Shown: piece by piece, positions 26,101-34,794 of the stretch | Position numbering within the stretch: position 1 is the stretch's first letter | Layout of the letters: every line of letters begins with the position of its first letter | From: an uncultured Lachnospiraceae bacterium | GTDB taxonomy: Bacteria > Bacillota > Clostridia > Lachnospirales > Lachnospiraceae | Direction: 5' to 3' | Length of the DNA stretch: 37,434 nucleotides | Assembly: GCA_904420225.1 (NCBI GenBank) | Contig: CAJFUP010000009.1 | Location: 1-37,434 of the forward strand | Translations under genes and position numbers: made by a program | Notes under the pieces: model-generated | Database searches by the model: none | Seen by the model: only the letters and a program-made list of their open reading frames with translations | Told to the model about the DNA's origin: nothing

Positions 26101-26133
26101 ATCGTTACTGTCCGCAAATGAAACAGTAACGAT
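26101..26133. terminator. Hairpin downstream of the dCache-GGDEF gene
   Basis: An 11-bp perfect stem pairs ATCGTTACTGT (26101-26111) with ACAGTAACGAT (26123-26133), 9 bases after the stop on the minus strand. There is no T-run on the minus side, so termination is uncertain; it may only stabilise the 3' end. Confidence 0.45.
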
Positions 26134-26142
26134 TATCCAAAA

Positions 26143-28029
26143 TTACTTTCCCCTTCTGCGGTCATAGCCCATCTCTTCATAATATCGCTTTTTGTCGGCG
26201 TACATCCGGGCTTCCGCTGTTTTTATCATAGATTCCACCTGAATATCTTCATTTTCCCACGCCAGCCCGATAGATACATGTATATCTTCTGAAACAAGCT
26301 CGGCTGTGAGATTGGCAAGTTTTTCCTTAATTTCAGCCTCATCTGTATCCACAACAAAAATAACAAACTCGTCGCCGCCAATGCGGTATGTAAAGCAGAC
26401 TCCGAATTTTTCCCGGATCTGTCCGGCCACTGACTGGAGCATACGATCCCCCGCTTCATGCCCCTTTGCATTGTTGAGTTCGTGAAGGCCGTTCACATCA
26501 ATATAGATACAGGCCAGAGACATCTCATACATATGTTCAAATCTGTCAATATCCATTTCATAGCGGTTCCTGTTATTTAACCCTAAAAGGATATCTTTTT
26601 CTCCCAGTTCTTTAATTGCATTGTAGGAACGCATATTTTTTGCCAGCATAGTAAAACTAAAACTGATACTTTTTATAAGTTCCAGATTACCGCTGTGTCT
26701 CTTGCAATTATATACATATAAAATACCGGCCACAGCGCCGCCAACATTTTTTACAGGCACCGCGATTATGTTGCGTATATTTTCTTTGTTTCTTAAAAAG
26801 CTCTGGATTTCTTCCAGGTTATCCATCTCAAAGGAATCATCGGTATGCCGGAAATATTCTAAAAGATAATACATATTCTCGTCAGTAAGGCTGGAGACGC
26901 CGCTGGAACAGGAAAATACCGCAGTCTTTTTATCCTGGCTTCCCACCCAGTATCCGGCCAGTTCGGCTCTGACCATATTAGCAATCTTTTTCAGTGCCGC
27001 CGAAATATTTTCCTGATTCTCATGAGCGTTAAAAAGAAGATTTTCCACATCATAAATATGGCTGATGGTGTCCAACTGCCGCTGTTTTTCTCCGGTCTCA
27101 TGGAGAACATAGAAAATCATCCAGATAAAGTAAAGTACAAAAAGAACCACTTCAAATATAAGAAAGGCGCGGATGACCTGCCGGATGGCACTGGCATTGG
27201 CAAATACCGTACTTTCCGGCACAGACAGGGCGATACGCCAGTCATTAATGTCCATAGGTTCATAATAGAAATAGAGATACTCTCCAATCGTTCTTGACAC
27301 AAAAACCACATAATCCGACTGGCCATGAATAAGGCCCTGCTTCAATTGCTCATGATCATATCCCGGCGCCATCTCCCGCTCTCCCAGATCCCAGATATTC
27401 CCCATTTCTTCATGCCATGTATCCACGATAAAATCGCCGCTTTCTCCCTCGATAATATAGATTGCCGCTTCCCCGCTGTAAGGTTTAACACGAATCTCTC
27501 CGGGGATATCTTTCAGATCAATAACACCGCACAGCATGGCAATGGTTTCCCCTCTGCGGATTACAGGAACGTAGTGCCGGAGAATATATCTTCCGCCATC
27601 GGTAAAATCCTCCTCCCTGTTGGTCACATGGGCGCCCAGCGCTGCCTGCTCAGAAAAAGACAATGTAGTCTGTACCGTCTCTCCGCCGGATGTTACAACA
27701 GAATCGTCGGGGAGGAGAAGATCCAGCCTTGACATCAGCCCAACCGACGTGTACCCGTCCAGCACATCCCACAGCCTTGGAGATGTAAGATCATCGTAGG
27801 TAGCCACAACAGAGGCAATCAATTCCAGTTGCTCCCTGTCACTTTGAATGCGCGCCTCGAAATCATCTGCAACTCTTCCCGCTTCCTCATAAAGCGTGGT
27901 AAATCCCCGTTCTTCCTCCATACGGTTGATCTGTGTTGCCGCCACAATAAAACCACTAATCATCAGTAAAATCAACACAAACATAATGCCAAAAGATTTA
28001 TGCCAGTGTATTTTTTGAAGCTTGTTCAT
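26143..28029 (-). CDS. Membrane dCache-GAF-GGDEF protein, putative diguanylate cyclase
   Basis: 628 aa from the ATG at 28029, favoured because GGGGAG is just upstream, though the spacing is short; the ATG at 28044 is the alternative. Membrane span 1 is about residues 12-31, followed by a large external sensor region (about 35-280) that looks like a double Cache domain, span 2 about 286-308, a GAF-like domain about 330-465, and a GGDEF domain to the end. The active site is intact: IDVNGLHELNNAKGHEAGD and RIGGDEF (GGDEF at 551-555). The RxxD inhibitory site expected five residues upstream is absent. It should make c-di-GMP in answer to an outside ligand. No EAL or c-di-GMP riboswitch is seen nearby. 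A terminator hairpin ends only 26 bases before its start. Confidence 0.9.
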   Translation of the reverse strand: MNKLQKIHWHKSFGIMFVLILLMISGFIVAATQINRMEEERGFTTLYEEAGRVADDFEARIQSDREQLELIASVVATYDDLTSPRLWDVLDGYTSVGLMSRLDLLLPDDSVVTSGGETVQTTLSFSEQAALGAHVTNREEDFTDGGRYILRHYVPVIRRGETIAMLCGVIDLKDIPGEIRVKPYSGEAAIYIIEGESGDFIVDTWHEEMGNIWDLGEREMAPGYDHEQLKQGLIHGQSDYVVFVSRTIGEYLYFYYEPMDINDWRIALSVPESTVFANASAIRQVIRAFLIFEVVLFVLYFIWMIFYVLHETGEKQRQLDTISHIYDVENLLFNAHENQENISAALKKIANMVRAELAGYWVGSQDKKTAVFSCSSGVSSLTDENMYYLLEYFRHTDDSFEMDNLEEIQSFLRNKENIRNIIAVPVKNVGGAVAGILYVYNCKRHSGNLELIKSISFSFTMLAKNMRSYNAIKELGEKDILLGLNNRNRYEMDIDRFEHMYEMSLACIYIDVNGLHELNNAKGHEAGDRMLQSVAGQIREKFGVCFTYRIGGDEFVIFVVDTDEAEIKEKLANLTAELVSEDIHVSIGLAWENEDIQVESMIKTAEARMYADKKRYYEEMGYDRRRGK

Positions 28030-28055
28030 AATCTCCCCATCCATGAAAAATAGTC

Positions 28056-28090
28056 AAAAGCCGGCCTGAAAAATCTATTTACAGGCCGGC
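28056..28090 (-). terminator. Terminator between thiC and the GGDEF gene
   Basis: On the minus strand GCCGGCCTG (28090-28082) pairs with CAGGCCGGC (28068-28060), followed by TTTTGACTATTTTT. Its position next to the GGDEF start leaves no room for a separate promoter after it, so it may act as an attenuator for that gene. Confidence 0.8.
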
Positions 28091-28146
28091 ATACTGTTTT
28101 AAAGTCAAATACCCCGCTGCAATCAACGGAGTATCAAGTTAGCAGC

Positions 28147-28178
28147 GCCAAATGGACGCGCATGCGCGTACATTTGGC
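28147..28178. repeat. 32-bp near-perfect palindrome after thiC
   Basis: The palindrome is GCCAAATG, one mismatch pair, then ACGCGCATGCGCGT (a perfect 14-bp palindrome), then the mirror of the first arm. A second perfect palindrome, GCCATCTATAGATGGC, lies at 28218-28233. Both are in the gap between thiC and the GGDEF gene; function unknown. Confidence 0.7.
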
Positions 28179-28253
28179 TCACTGCCTGCGGGAATAAATG
28201 ATAACAGCTCATCTCGCGCCATCTATAGATGGCCAGACTGTTCCCCTAAATTA

Positions 28254-29564
28254 TTAAAGAATGTCAATATACTCTCCCGCCAGCGCTTTATTCATACTGC
28301 GCACCGCGCAGAATTTTCCGCACATGCTGCATGTATCGCTGTGATCATCCTCAGGGCTTCTGCTATCCCGAATCGCTTTGGCAGTTTCCGGGTCCAGAGC
28401 GCAGGCAAACTGGGCGTCCCAATCAAGATTTCTCCGGGCGTCAGCCATCTGGTCATCAATATCTCTGGCTCCCGGAATTCCTTTGGCGATATCTGCCGCA
28501 TGGGCCGCAATCTTTGAAGCGATGATCCCCTGCTTTACATCCTCAACATTAGGCAGAGCCAGATGTTCCGCCGGAGTGACATAGCACAGAAAAGCCGCGC
28601 CGCTCATTGCCGCAACCGCGCCGCCGATAGCCGCTGTTATGTGATCATAGCCCGGAGCGATGTCGGTCACAAGAGGGCCGAGTACATAAAATGGAGCGCC
28701 CATGCAGATGCTCTTCTGCACTTCCATATTTGCCGCCACCTGATTTAAAGGCACATGTCCCGGACCTTCCACCATAACCTGGACATTATGATCCCAGGCC
28801 CGCTTTGTCAGCTCACCGAGGCGCACCAGTTCTTCAATCTGGCACACGTCTGTGGCATCGGCCAGACATCCTGGACGGCAGGCATCTCCCAGGGAAATAG
28901 TGACGTCGTATTCCTCACAAATATCCAGTATCTCATCAAAATACTCATAAAAGGGGTTTTCCTCCCCGGTCATACTCATCCATGCAAACACAAGGCTGCC
29001 GCCCCGGCTGACAATGTTCATCTTACGTTTATGCTTTTTGATCTGCTCAATAGTCTTTCTCGTAATCCCGCAATGGAGGGTCACAAAATCAACGCCGTCC
29101 TCCGCATGGAGCCGCACCACATCAACAAAATCTTTGGCCGTCAGGGTTGCCAGATCTCTCTGATAATGAATCACGCTGTCATATACCGGTACTGTTCCGA
29201 TCATTACCGGACACTCGCGGGTCAGTTTTTGACGAAAAGGCTGTGTATTTCCATGACTGGACAGATCCATGATCGCTTCTGCCCCCAAATTCACCGCGCT
29301 CATCACTTTCTGCATTTCAATATCATAATCTTTACAATCCCTGGAAACGCCAAGGTTTACATTGATCTTAGTGCGCAGCATACTTCCGATACCCTCCGGG
29401 TCCAGGCATGTATGGTTTTTATTGGCACAAATCGCCACTTTTCCTTCCGACACAAGCTGCATCAGCTTATCCACTGGCATTTTTTCCTTTTTGGCCACCG
29501 TTTCCATTTCCGGTGTTATGATCCCTTTGCGGGCCGCATCCATCTGAGTTGTATAATTTCTCAT
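28254..29564 (-). CDS. thiC: Phosphomethylpyrimidine synthase ThiC
   Basis: 436 aa, with AAGGAGG 7 bases before the ATG. This radical-SAM enzyme rearranges aminoimidazole ribotide into the hydroxymethylpyrimidine phosphate of thiamine. Visible features are the [14 protein letters not shown] start, the DLSSHGNTQ and HCGITRKT regions, [24 protein letters not shown] and the C-terminal CSMCGKFC, the CX2CX4C motif that holds the [4Fe-4S] cluster. The length is that of the short bacterial form without the extra N-terminal domain. It is preceded by a TPP riboswitch with its own promoter. No other thi gene is in the window. Confidence 0.97.
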   Translation of the reverse strand: MRNYTTQMDAARKGIITPEMETVAKKEKMPVDKLMQLVSEGKVAICANKNHTCLDPEGIGSMLRTKINVNLGVSRDCKDYDIEMQKVMSAVNLGAEAIMDLSSHGNTQPFRQKLTRECPVMIGTVPVYDSVIHYQRDLATLTAKDFVDVVRLHAEDGVDFVTLHCGITRKTIEQIKKHKRKMNIVSRGGSLVFAWMSMTGEENPFYEYFDEILDICEEYDVTISLGDACRPGCLADATDVCQIEELVRLGELTKRAWDHNVQVMVEGPGHVPLNQVAANMEVQKSICMGAPFYVLGPLVTDIAPGYDHITAAIGGAVAAMSGAAFLCYVTPAEHLALPNVEDVKQGIIASKIAAHAADIAKGIPGARDIDDQMADARRNLDWDAQFACALDPETAKAIRDSRSPEDDHSDTCSMCGKFCAVRSMNKALAGEYIDIL

Positions 29565-29630
29565 GTATCTGCCTCCTTATTCTCTTGTAAACTTACACGC
29601 CATCCTGAACTGTTACGTGTATTTTTTATA

Positions 29631-29657
29631 TGAGTTGCCCGACAAATGGGCAACTCA
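29631..29657. repeat. Hairpin in the thiC leader sharing a 17-mer with the etfB-etfA gap
   Basis: TGAGTTGCCC (29631-29640) pairs with GGGCAACTCA (29648-29657) around a 7-base loop. Seventeen bases, 29633-29649 (AGTTGCCCGACAAATGG), recur on the opposite strand at 32076-32092. It lies between the riboswitch terminator and the thiC ribosome site. Confidence 0.55.
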
Positions 29658-29666
29658 TTATATATA

Positions 29667-29696
29667 ACAAAATAGGGGCTCCGCCTGGGAACCCCT
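29667..29696 (-). terminator. Riboswitch-controlled terminator before thiC
   Basis: On the minus strand AGGGGTTCC (29696-29688) pairs with GGAGCCCCT (29682-29674), with one wobble, then ATTTTGTT. It follows the TPP aptamer by about 12 bases, the usual place for the expression platform. Confidence 0.85.
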
Positions 29697-29707
29697 GCTA
29701 TATCACG

Positions 29708-29803
29708 GTCTTCATCCCTACGTTGGCATTATCCAAATCAGGTCACGGGTCGAAGCAATCCAGCTTCCTCTCAGCCGGCTTCCTGCCAGCTCCCCTCAGT
29801 GTA
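29708..29803 (-). ncRNA. TPP riboswitch (THI element)
   Basis: On the minus strand the conserved core is clear: ACTGAGGGGAGC, GGCTGAGAGG, then ACCTGATTTGGATAATGCC and AACGTAGGGATG. These are the pyrimidine-sensing (CTGAGA) and pyrophosphate-sensing helices of the TPP aptamer. With the terminator downstream, thiamine pyrophosphate should switch thiC off. Confidence 0.96.
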
Positions 29804-29835
29804 TCACTACTGCTATCTGAAGTTTTTCTGCATTT

Positions 29836-29864
29836 ATTATAGCGTGGCACAGTATATTTTTCAA
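29836..29864 (-). promoter_or_regulatory. Promoter of the TPP riboswitch and thiC
   Basis: On the minus strand TTGAAA (29864-29859), 17 bases, TATAAT (29841-29836). Its start point falls just before the aptamer. It is back to back with the GGDEF promoter on plus, with 26 bases between the two -35 boxes. Confidence 0.85.
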
Positions 29865-29890
29865 CAGCAAATTTTACTGTTACAGATTCA

Positions 29891-29919
29891 TTGACACTGT
29901 GTGACAGGTTCATTATAAT
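29891..29919 (+). promoter_or_regulatory. Promoter of the plus-strand GGDEF gene
   Basis: TTGACA (29891-29896), 17 bases, TATAAT (29914-29919): both boxes match consensus exactly. Confidence 0.88.
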
Positions 29920-29967
29920 TAATAATAATACACTGTTAATCACAAATGTTAGGAGTGAGAATCTTCC

Positions 29968-31077
29968 ATGCTGCTCTATCAATTTTTGCCGGTCACTGAA
30001 ATGCTTATATTTAATCTGATTTCAATTTACCGCTGCTGCCATAAAAAATATTCTCTCCCACGAACAGTTTTTTTCCTGGTTTTATCATCAATCCTCATTT
30101 TTATATGTTTTATGGCACTGAGCCCGCTGATCCCCACCAGCGGCGACGGAAGTTCTGTCCTTTTTGGGCTTATCTTCCTGATTCCCTTTAAATTGCTATT
30201 TAAAGAGAACTGGCGGCTGCTGATCATCATTTCATGTACCTGCTGGGTTTATACTATGGGCGTATTATCTCTTTCCATTCAGCTCTCGCGAATATATTTT
30301 TCAGGGACTATAGCCGCCATATTGATCATCGAAAATATTATTTTTGCTGTTACAAGCCTGCCTTTTTTTCGGCAAATACTTCCAAGATTTATTTTTGTGA
30401 CGAAACATCTGGAATCCTTTGACCGTCAATGGTACATATATATGACATTGAATGATCTTTTAGGTTTTCTGCTCCTTGTTTTTATCCACGGAATTTTTAT
30501 CGCCTCGCAAAATTCCATGGCGAAAGTTCTGGTCACAGCCCTGCTTCTGGCCTTTATTTATATTTCTTATTACATTATTTATCGGATTGTTATTGACACG
30601 TTGAAAATGAACAATCTGAAACAGGAGACGCTTCATGACCCTCTCACCGGTCTGGGAAATCGGACGCATTTGTGGAATGAGCTGAATGAACTAATTCAAA
30701 AGGATGCCGATTTTTCCCTGCTATTTATGGATCTCGACCGCTTTAAGCATATTAACGATCATTACGGACATATGGTGGGGGATAAATATTTACAGCATTT
30801 TTCAAAAATAGTTTCCGAGATTTTTGATCGAAATGGGACCGTCCACCGCTTCGGCGGCGATGAATTTGTAGCTATTTATTCCGGTACTGTCCCAGATCAT
30901 ATTTTTGACCAGCTAAAGGAATGTAAAAATTGGGATGAAGGCGCCCCCTGTCCCTTTAATGGAGTAAGCATCGGCGTTCTGTACTGCACTCCGCCCCATC
31001 ATGACGCAGAACAGATCCTCCGACAGGTAGATCAGCTTATGTATCAGAATAAAGTCGCAAAAAAAACCTCACAATGA
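29968..31077 (+). CDS. Multi-span membrane GGDEF protein, putative diguanylate cyclase
   Basis: 369 aa. The ATG has AGGAG 13 bases upstream, a rather long spacing. The first 210 residues hold about six or seven hydrophobic spans without a recognisable extracellular domain, a layout resembling other membrane-bound GGDEF proteins of Firmicutes. The GGDEF domain (about 215-365) has DPLTGLGNR, FMDLDRFKHINDHYGH and RFGGDEF (296-300), all intact. No RxxD inhibitory site precedes it. It should form c-di-GMP at the membrane; the signal is unknown. It has a consensus promoter divergent from thiC, and the lactate dehydrogenase operon follows 145 bases later with its own promoter. Confidence 0.9.
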   Translation: MLLYQFLPVTEMLIFNLISIYRCCHKKYSLPRTVFFLVLSSILIFICFMALSPLIPTSGDGSSVLFGLIFLIPFKLLFKENWRLLIIISCTCWVYTMGVLSLSIQLSRIYFSGTIAAILIIENIIFAVTSLPFFRQILPRFIFVTKHLESFDRQWYIYMTLNDLLGFLLLVFIHGIFIASQNSMAKVLVTALLLAFIYISYYIIYRIVIDTLKMNNLKQETLHDPLTGLGNRTHLWNELNELIQKDADFSLLFMDLDRFKHINDHYGHMVGDKYLQHFSKIVSEIFDRNGTVHRFGGDEFVAIYSGTVPDHIFDQLKECKNWDEGAPCPFNGVSIGVLYCTPPHHDAEQILRQVDQLMYQNKVAKKTSQ

Positions 31078-31134
31078 TGTGCATTTTGCCAAAAAACGCC
31101 ATAAAATTTTGTCTATTCTGTCTCCCGTACCGGC

Positions 31135-31164
31135 TCGACAAACGGTGCATGAAAATGCTATACT
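31135..31164 (+). promoter_or_regulatory. Promoter of the etfB-etfA-lctD operon
   Basis: TCGACA (31135-31140), 18 bases, TATACT (31159-31164) preceded by TGC. ACTTAACTAAGT, an imperfect palindrome, overlaps the -10 and start region and could be an operator. Confidence 0.6.
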
Positions 31165-31222
31165 TAACTAAGTTTTTTATCAGTGTACTATGTTAAAGTC
31201 AAAAAGCTTCAAGGAGACCTAT

Positions 31223-32014
31223 ATGATCAAAATAATTGTTTGCATGAAACAGGTTCCGGCGGGGACATCAGTGGAGATTGACCCTGAAACCGGAGCTATG
31301 AAACGGCTCGGAAGCGAGTCTTGCACAAATCCCTATGACCTGTTTGCCCTTGAAACCGCCCTTTTCTTAAAAGAAAAACTGGGCGGAACGGTCACTGTGC
31401 TGACCATGGGGCCTTTGCAGGCGGAAGAAATGATGAGAGACGCCTATGCTATGGGCGCTGATGACGCTGTGATTTTGTCGGATCGGAAATTTGCCGGGGC
31501 CGATGTTTTAGCCACTTCTTATACACTGGCCCAAGGTATTATGATACTTGGCGGCGCTGATCTGATTTTATGCGGACGCCAGACCACTGATGGGGATACC
31601 GCCCAGGTAGGTCCGGCGATCGCCCAGCATCTTGGCCTGCCCCATGCCGCATGGGTGTCTCAGATCACAGATGCGGATGATACAAAGATCCAGATAAAGC
31701 AAGATCTTGCCAGTGTTACTCAGATTTCTGAAATTCCCTATCCTTGTCTAATCACTGTGGAAAAGGATATCTGCGTTCCCAGACTGCCATCTTATCTTTT
31801 ACAGCGGGCCACCGCAAAAAAACCGGTTCATATTCTCACCTTCCAGGATTTTTATGACCAAGATGAAAGCCACTACGGTCTTGCAGGTTCCCCCACATCT
31901 GTGGAGAGTATGTTTGCTCCTCCTGAAAAAGAAAAGCAGGTCTATATGGAGGGAAATGCCATAGAAAAAACCGACCAGCTATTTTCCATCCTTAAGTCCA
32001 GGAAGATTATATAA
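31223..32014 (+). CDS. etfB: Electron transfer flavoprotein beta subunit of a lactate dehydrogenase complex
   Basis: 263 aa from the ATG at 31223, with AAGGAG at 31211-31216; the in-frame ATG at 31190 is leader. It begins IKIIVCMKQVPAGTSVEID and has VTVLTMGP and LILCGRQTTDGDTAQVGPAIAQHLG, the strongly conserved ETF-beta signature around the bifurcating FAD and AMP/FAD pocket. In Acetobacterium woodii the matching gene is lctB. Together with the next two genes it would let NAD+ accept electrons from lactate while reduced ferredoxin is consumed (confurcation). Confidence 0.94.
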   Translation: MIKIIVCMKQVPAGTSVEIDPETGAMKRLGSESCTNPYDLFALETALFLKEKLGGTVTVLTMGPLQAEEMMRDAYAMGADDAVILSDRKFAGADVLATSYTLAQGIMILGGADLILCGRQTTDGDTAQVGPAIAQHLGLPHAAWVSQITDADDTKIQIKQDLASVTQISEIPYPCLITVEKDICVPRLPSYLLQRATAKKPVHILTFQDFYDQDESHYGLAGSPTSVESMFAPPEKEKQVYMEGNAIEKTDQLFSILKSRKII

Positions 32015-32075
32015 GATGAAACAAGCGACAAAAGGAATCAAAAGTGCGAAGTCAGGAGCAATCCGTATCTCATGT

Positions 32076-32092
32076 CCATTTGTCGGGCAACT
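32076..32092. repeat. 17-mer shared in inverted orientation with the thiC leader
   Basis: CCATTTGTCGGGCAACT is the exact reverse complement of 29633-29649. It lies in the 100-base gap between etfB and etfA, 10 bases before the AGGAGAAAGG ribosome site. A 28-codon open frame (32016-32102) also fills this gap, but has no sign of being a gene. Confidence 0.5.
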
Positions 32093-32114
32093 TATAATAT
32101 AGGAGAAAGGTCTC

Positions 32115-33305
32115 ATGGAATTATTAAAATTAGATATTGAAAAATGTACCCTCTGTGGGATATGTGTGGAAAAATGTCCTTTTGGCGCTCTGAGCCGGGA
32201 AAATGACGTTATCCATATACTGGATACCTGCCGGACCTGCGGCGTCTGCGTCAAATGCTGCCCTGAGCAAGCCATACATTTTGAGGAGCGAAAAAAAACT
32301 GTTGACAAATCTCAGTGGCAGGGCTTTCTCATTTTTGCGGAACAGGAAAGAGGCGAAATCCATCCTGTAACTTACGAGCTTATCGGCGAAGCACTGAAAA
32401 TGGCCCAAAAGGTGAATTTTTGTGTCAACGTGCTGATGATCGGCGGCAATTCCACAGAAAAAAACGCAAAAAAACTGCTGGACTATGGCGTAGATAAAAT
32501 TTATGTCTACGAGCATGAAGCCTTTTCCCATTTTCGGGCAGACTGCTACTCCAATGCCGCCATCGACTGTATTGCCCGGACAAAACCGTGTTCAGTTCTT
32601 ATAGGCGCCACCGCCCTTGGACGGTCCCTCGCGCCACGGCTGGCCACCCATTTTCAAACCGGTCTGACCGCCGACTGTACGACTCTTGACATTAAACCAG
32701 ATACAGATCTTGTGCAGATCCGGCCTGCTTTTGGCGGAAATATTATGGCCCAGATCGCTATTACCCGTTCCCGCCCTCAGTTTGCCACAGTCCGATATAA
32801 GGTCATGGACCGGGCCCAAAAAGTGAAAACTCCCCACGGGAAAATCCTGGCCTGCCCGGTGACAGAAGCGATGATCCAGTCACAGATCCGTGTTCTATCT
32901 TCCAGGGTTCTTGAGAAGAAGAAAAGTCTGGAAGAAGAAGATATTATTGTTGTCGCCGGACGGGGCGTCCGCAGTGAAAAGGATGTGGAAATGTGCCGCA
33001 GCCTTGCCGATGCCCTCGGCGGCCAGCTTGCCTTTACCCGCCCTATGGTAGAAAACGGCCTGGGGGACAACGCCCATCAGATCGGATTGTCCGGACGCAC
33101 GGTCCGCCCCAGTCTGATCATCACCTGTGGCGTATCCGGCGCCATCCAATTTACATCCTGTATGAGCAGTTCCCAGTGTATTGTGGCCATTAATACAGAT
33201 CCTGAGGCTCAGATCTTTAAAGTGGCCCATTACTGCATCGTAGACGATTTATACCAGGTGGTACCCCGGCTGACCGAGCTGATCCGCCGGCAAAAGGAGG
33301 ATTAA
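32115..33305 (+). CDS. etfA: Electron transfer flavoprotein alpha subunit with N-terminal 2[4Fe-4S] ferredoxin domain
   Basis: 396 aa. Residues 1-60 are a two-cluster ferredoxin: CTLCGICVEKCP and CRTCGVCVKCCP each give the CxxCxxCxxxCP pattern. An ETF-alpha N domain follows, and the C-terminal FAD-binding domain has VVAGRGVRSEKD, the conserved GRTVRP arginine loop and CGVSGAIQF. The ferredoxin head is the mark of LctC, the alpha subunit in the electron-confurcating lactate dehydrogenase of acetogens, and is not found in plain ETF. It would route electrons from ferredoxin to the FADs. The gene is 100 bases after etfB and ends 3 bases before lctD. Confidence 0.95.
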   Translation: MELLKLDIEKCTLCGICVEKCPFGALSRENDVIHILDTCRTCGVCVKCCPEQAIHFEERKKTVDKSQWQGFLIFAEQERGEIHPVTYELIGEALKMAQKVNFCVNVLMIGGNSTEKNAKKLLDYGVDKIYVYEHEAFSHFRADCYSNAAIDCIARTKPCSVLIGATALGRSLAPRLATHFQTGLTADCTTLDIKPDTDLVQIRPAFGGNIMAQIAITRSRPQFATVRYKVMDRAQKVKTPHGKILACPVTEAMIQSQIRVLSSRVLEKKKSLEEEDIIVVAGRGVRSEKDVEMCRSLADALGGQLAFTRPMVENGLGDNAHQIGLSGRTVRPSLIITCGVSGAIQFTSCMSSSQCIVAINTDPEAQIFKVAHYCIVDDLYQVVPRLTELIRRQKED

Positions 33306-33308
33306 ATA

Positions 33309-34727
33309 ATGGCTTATCCATATAAAAAAATGACTGCGGATGATTTTAATTTTATCCGTTCAGTAACATCCCCAGAGCGGGTGTGGGTTGGCGAAAACAT
33401 TGACTATGATTATTATAAAGACGAAATGCCGGAATACGGTGTTTTCCCGCCGGAACTTTACGTTGAAGTTTTAAACAAAGAGGAAATTTCTGCCATTATG
33501 GCCTACGCCTATAAAGAAAATATTCCTGTAGTCTGCCGGGGCGCAGGAACCGGTCTTGCCGGCGGCGCCACATGCAAATACGGAGGCATTATGCTGTCAG
33601 TCATGCGCATGAATAAAATTTTTCCTGTAGATCATAAAAATCAGACCATTACTGCGCAGCCCGGCGCCCTTCTCACTGACGTACAGGCGGCCGCTGCCGC
33701 AGAAGGTCTGTTCTATCCGCCGGATCCGGGTGAAAAGACCGCTTCCATCGGCGGAAACGTCATCACTAATGCCGGAGGCATGAAAGCGGTACGCTATGGT
33801 CTGACGCGGGATTTTGTACGATGCATAGAAGCTGTCATGCCCGACGGGTCCATTATGAATTTTTCTTCCAATGTAGTAAAAAACACCACCGGCTATGATG
33901 TCAAAGATCTGATCATCGGCTCCGAAGGCACTCTGTGCATTTTAACTCAGGTAACATTAAAGCTCCTGCCGGCGCCTACCTGTACATGTACCCTTGTCAT
34001 GCCCTTTAACAGCCTGGAAGAATGCGCCGATATGGTGCCTAAGGTGCTGGAACTTCCTTTTGTCCCCACCGCCATCGAATTTCTTGAGCGGGAACTGATT
34101 GACATTGTGGAACGAACGCTCCACAAATATTTCCCTGTAAAGCAGGGTGAGGCTGTGCTTATTGTTATGTATGACGCCTCCAGCCGCCAGGAATTGGACA
34201 GCGCTGTGACCGCCGCCGCCGAGGCCGCTTTGGCCAACGGTGCCCTGGACTGCTGTATTGCAGGCACCCCTGAGCGGGCAGCCTCTGTGTGGGAAGTGCG
34301 CGGCGGTATTCTTGAAGGTATGAAGGCGGATTCTGTAGCACAGGAAGAATGCGACGTAGTCGTCCCACGAGCCAGAATCGCCGAGTATGTGAAAGCCGCC
34401 AAAACGATCGCCCTATCCCACGGCATCCGGGTAGAGCCCTGCGGGCACTGCGGCGACGGCAACATCCACACAGAACTTCTCCGGAGCGAAAATATGAGCG
34501 ATGAAGAATGGAAAAAAGCCACTCACGCCTCACTGACTGAGCTTTACGCCCTCTCAAAAAAACTTGGCGGCCAGCTTTCCGGCGAACACGGTATCGGCAA
34601 CGGCCGAATTGAATTTCTTGAAGAATTTGCCGGGCCAAGGATGATCCGGCTTTACAAAGCCATCAAGCTTGCTTTTGACGATAAGCTTATTTTAAATCCT
34701 GGAAAAATTATCGAATTTAATAAATAA
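33309..34727 (+). CDS. lctD: FAD-linked D-lactate dehydrogenase (GlcD/LctD family)
   Basis: 472 aa, with the ribosome site AAGGAGG inside the end of etfA. The FAD_binding_4 domain has PVVCRGAGTGLAGGA and DPGEKTASIGGNVITNAGG, and YGLTRDFV follows. The C-terminal oxidase domain has EPCGHCGDGNIHTELL and LSGEHGIGNGRIEFL, which place it with glycolate oxidase GlcD and D-lactate dehydrogenases. Next to EtfB and a ferredoxin-headed EtfA, the best reading is LctD, oxidising lactate to pyruvate. Glycolate or another 2-hydroxy acid is the alternative. No lactate permease or racemase is in the window. Confidence 0.92.
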   Translation: MAYPYKKMTADDFNFIRSVTSPERVWVGENIDYDYYKDEMPEYGVFPPELYVEVLNKEEISAIMAYAYKENIPVVCRGAGTGLAGGATCKYGGIMLSVMRMNKIFPVDHKNQTITAQPGALLTDVQAAAAAEGLFYPPDPGEKTASIGGNVITNAGGMKAVRYGLTRDFVRCIEAVMPDGSIMNFSSNVVKNTTGYDVKDLIIGSEGTLCILTQVTLKLLPAPTCTCTLVMPFNSLEECADMVPKVLELPFVPTAIEFLERELIDIVERTLHKYFPVKQGEAVLIVMYDASSRQELDSAVTAAAEAALANGALDCCIAGTPERAASVWEVRGGILEGMKADSVAQEECDVVVPRARIAEYVKAAKTIALSHGIRVEPCGHCGDGNIHTELLRSENMSDEEWKKATHASLTELYALSKKLGGQLSGEHGIGNGRIEFLEEFAGPRMIRLYKAIKLAFDDKLILNPGKIIEFNK

Positions 34728-34794
34728 TATCCAAAACTTTGACATAGGTTTCAAAGCATCGAGGGCTGTTCCGAAGCCCCCATTGCACACTGAC

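Noticed and set aside
28029-28253. c-di-GMP riboswitch before the GGDEF gene
   Set aside because: None of the conserved GEMM core sequence is present.
28755-29633. 292-aa open frame on plus
   Set aside because: Fully antisense to thiC, which is a clear family member; no promoter or ribosome site.
32016-32102. 28-codon open frame between etfB and etfA
   Set aside because: Weak ribosome site, no family match, and it overlaps the 17-mer repeat; most likely chance.
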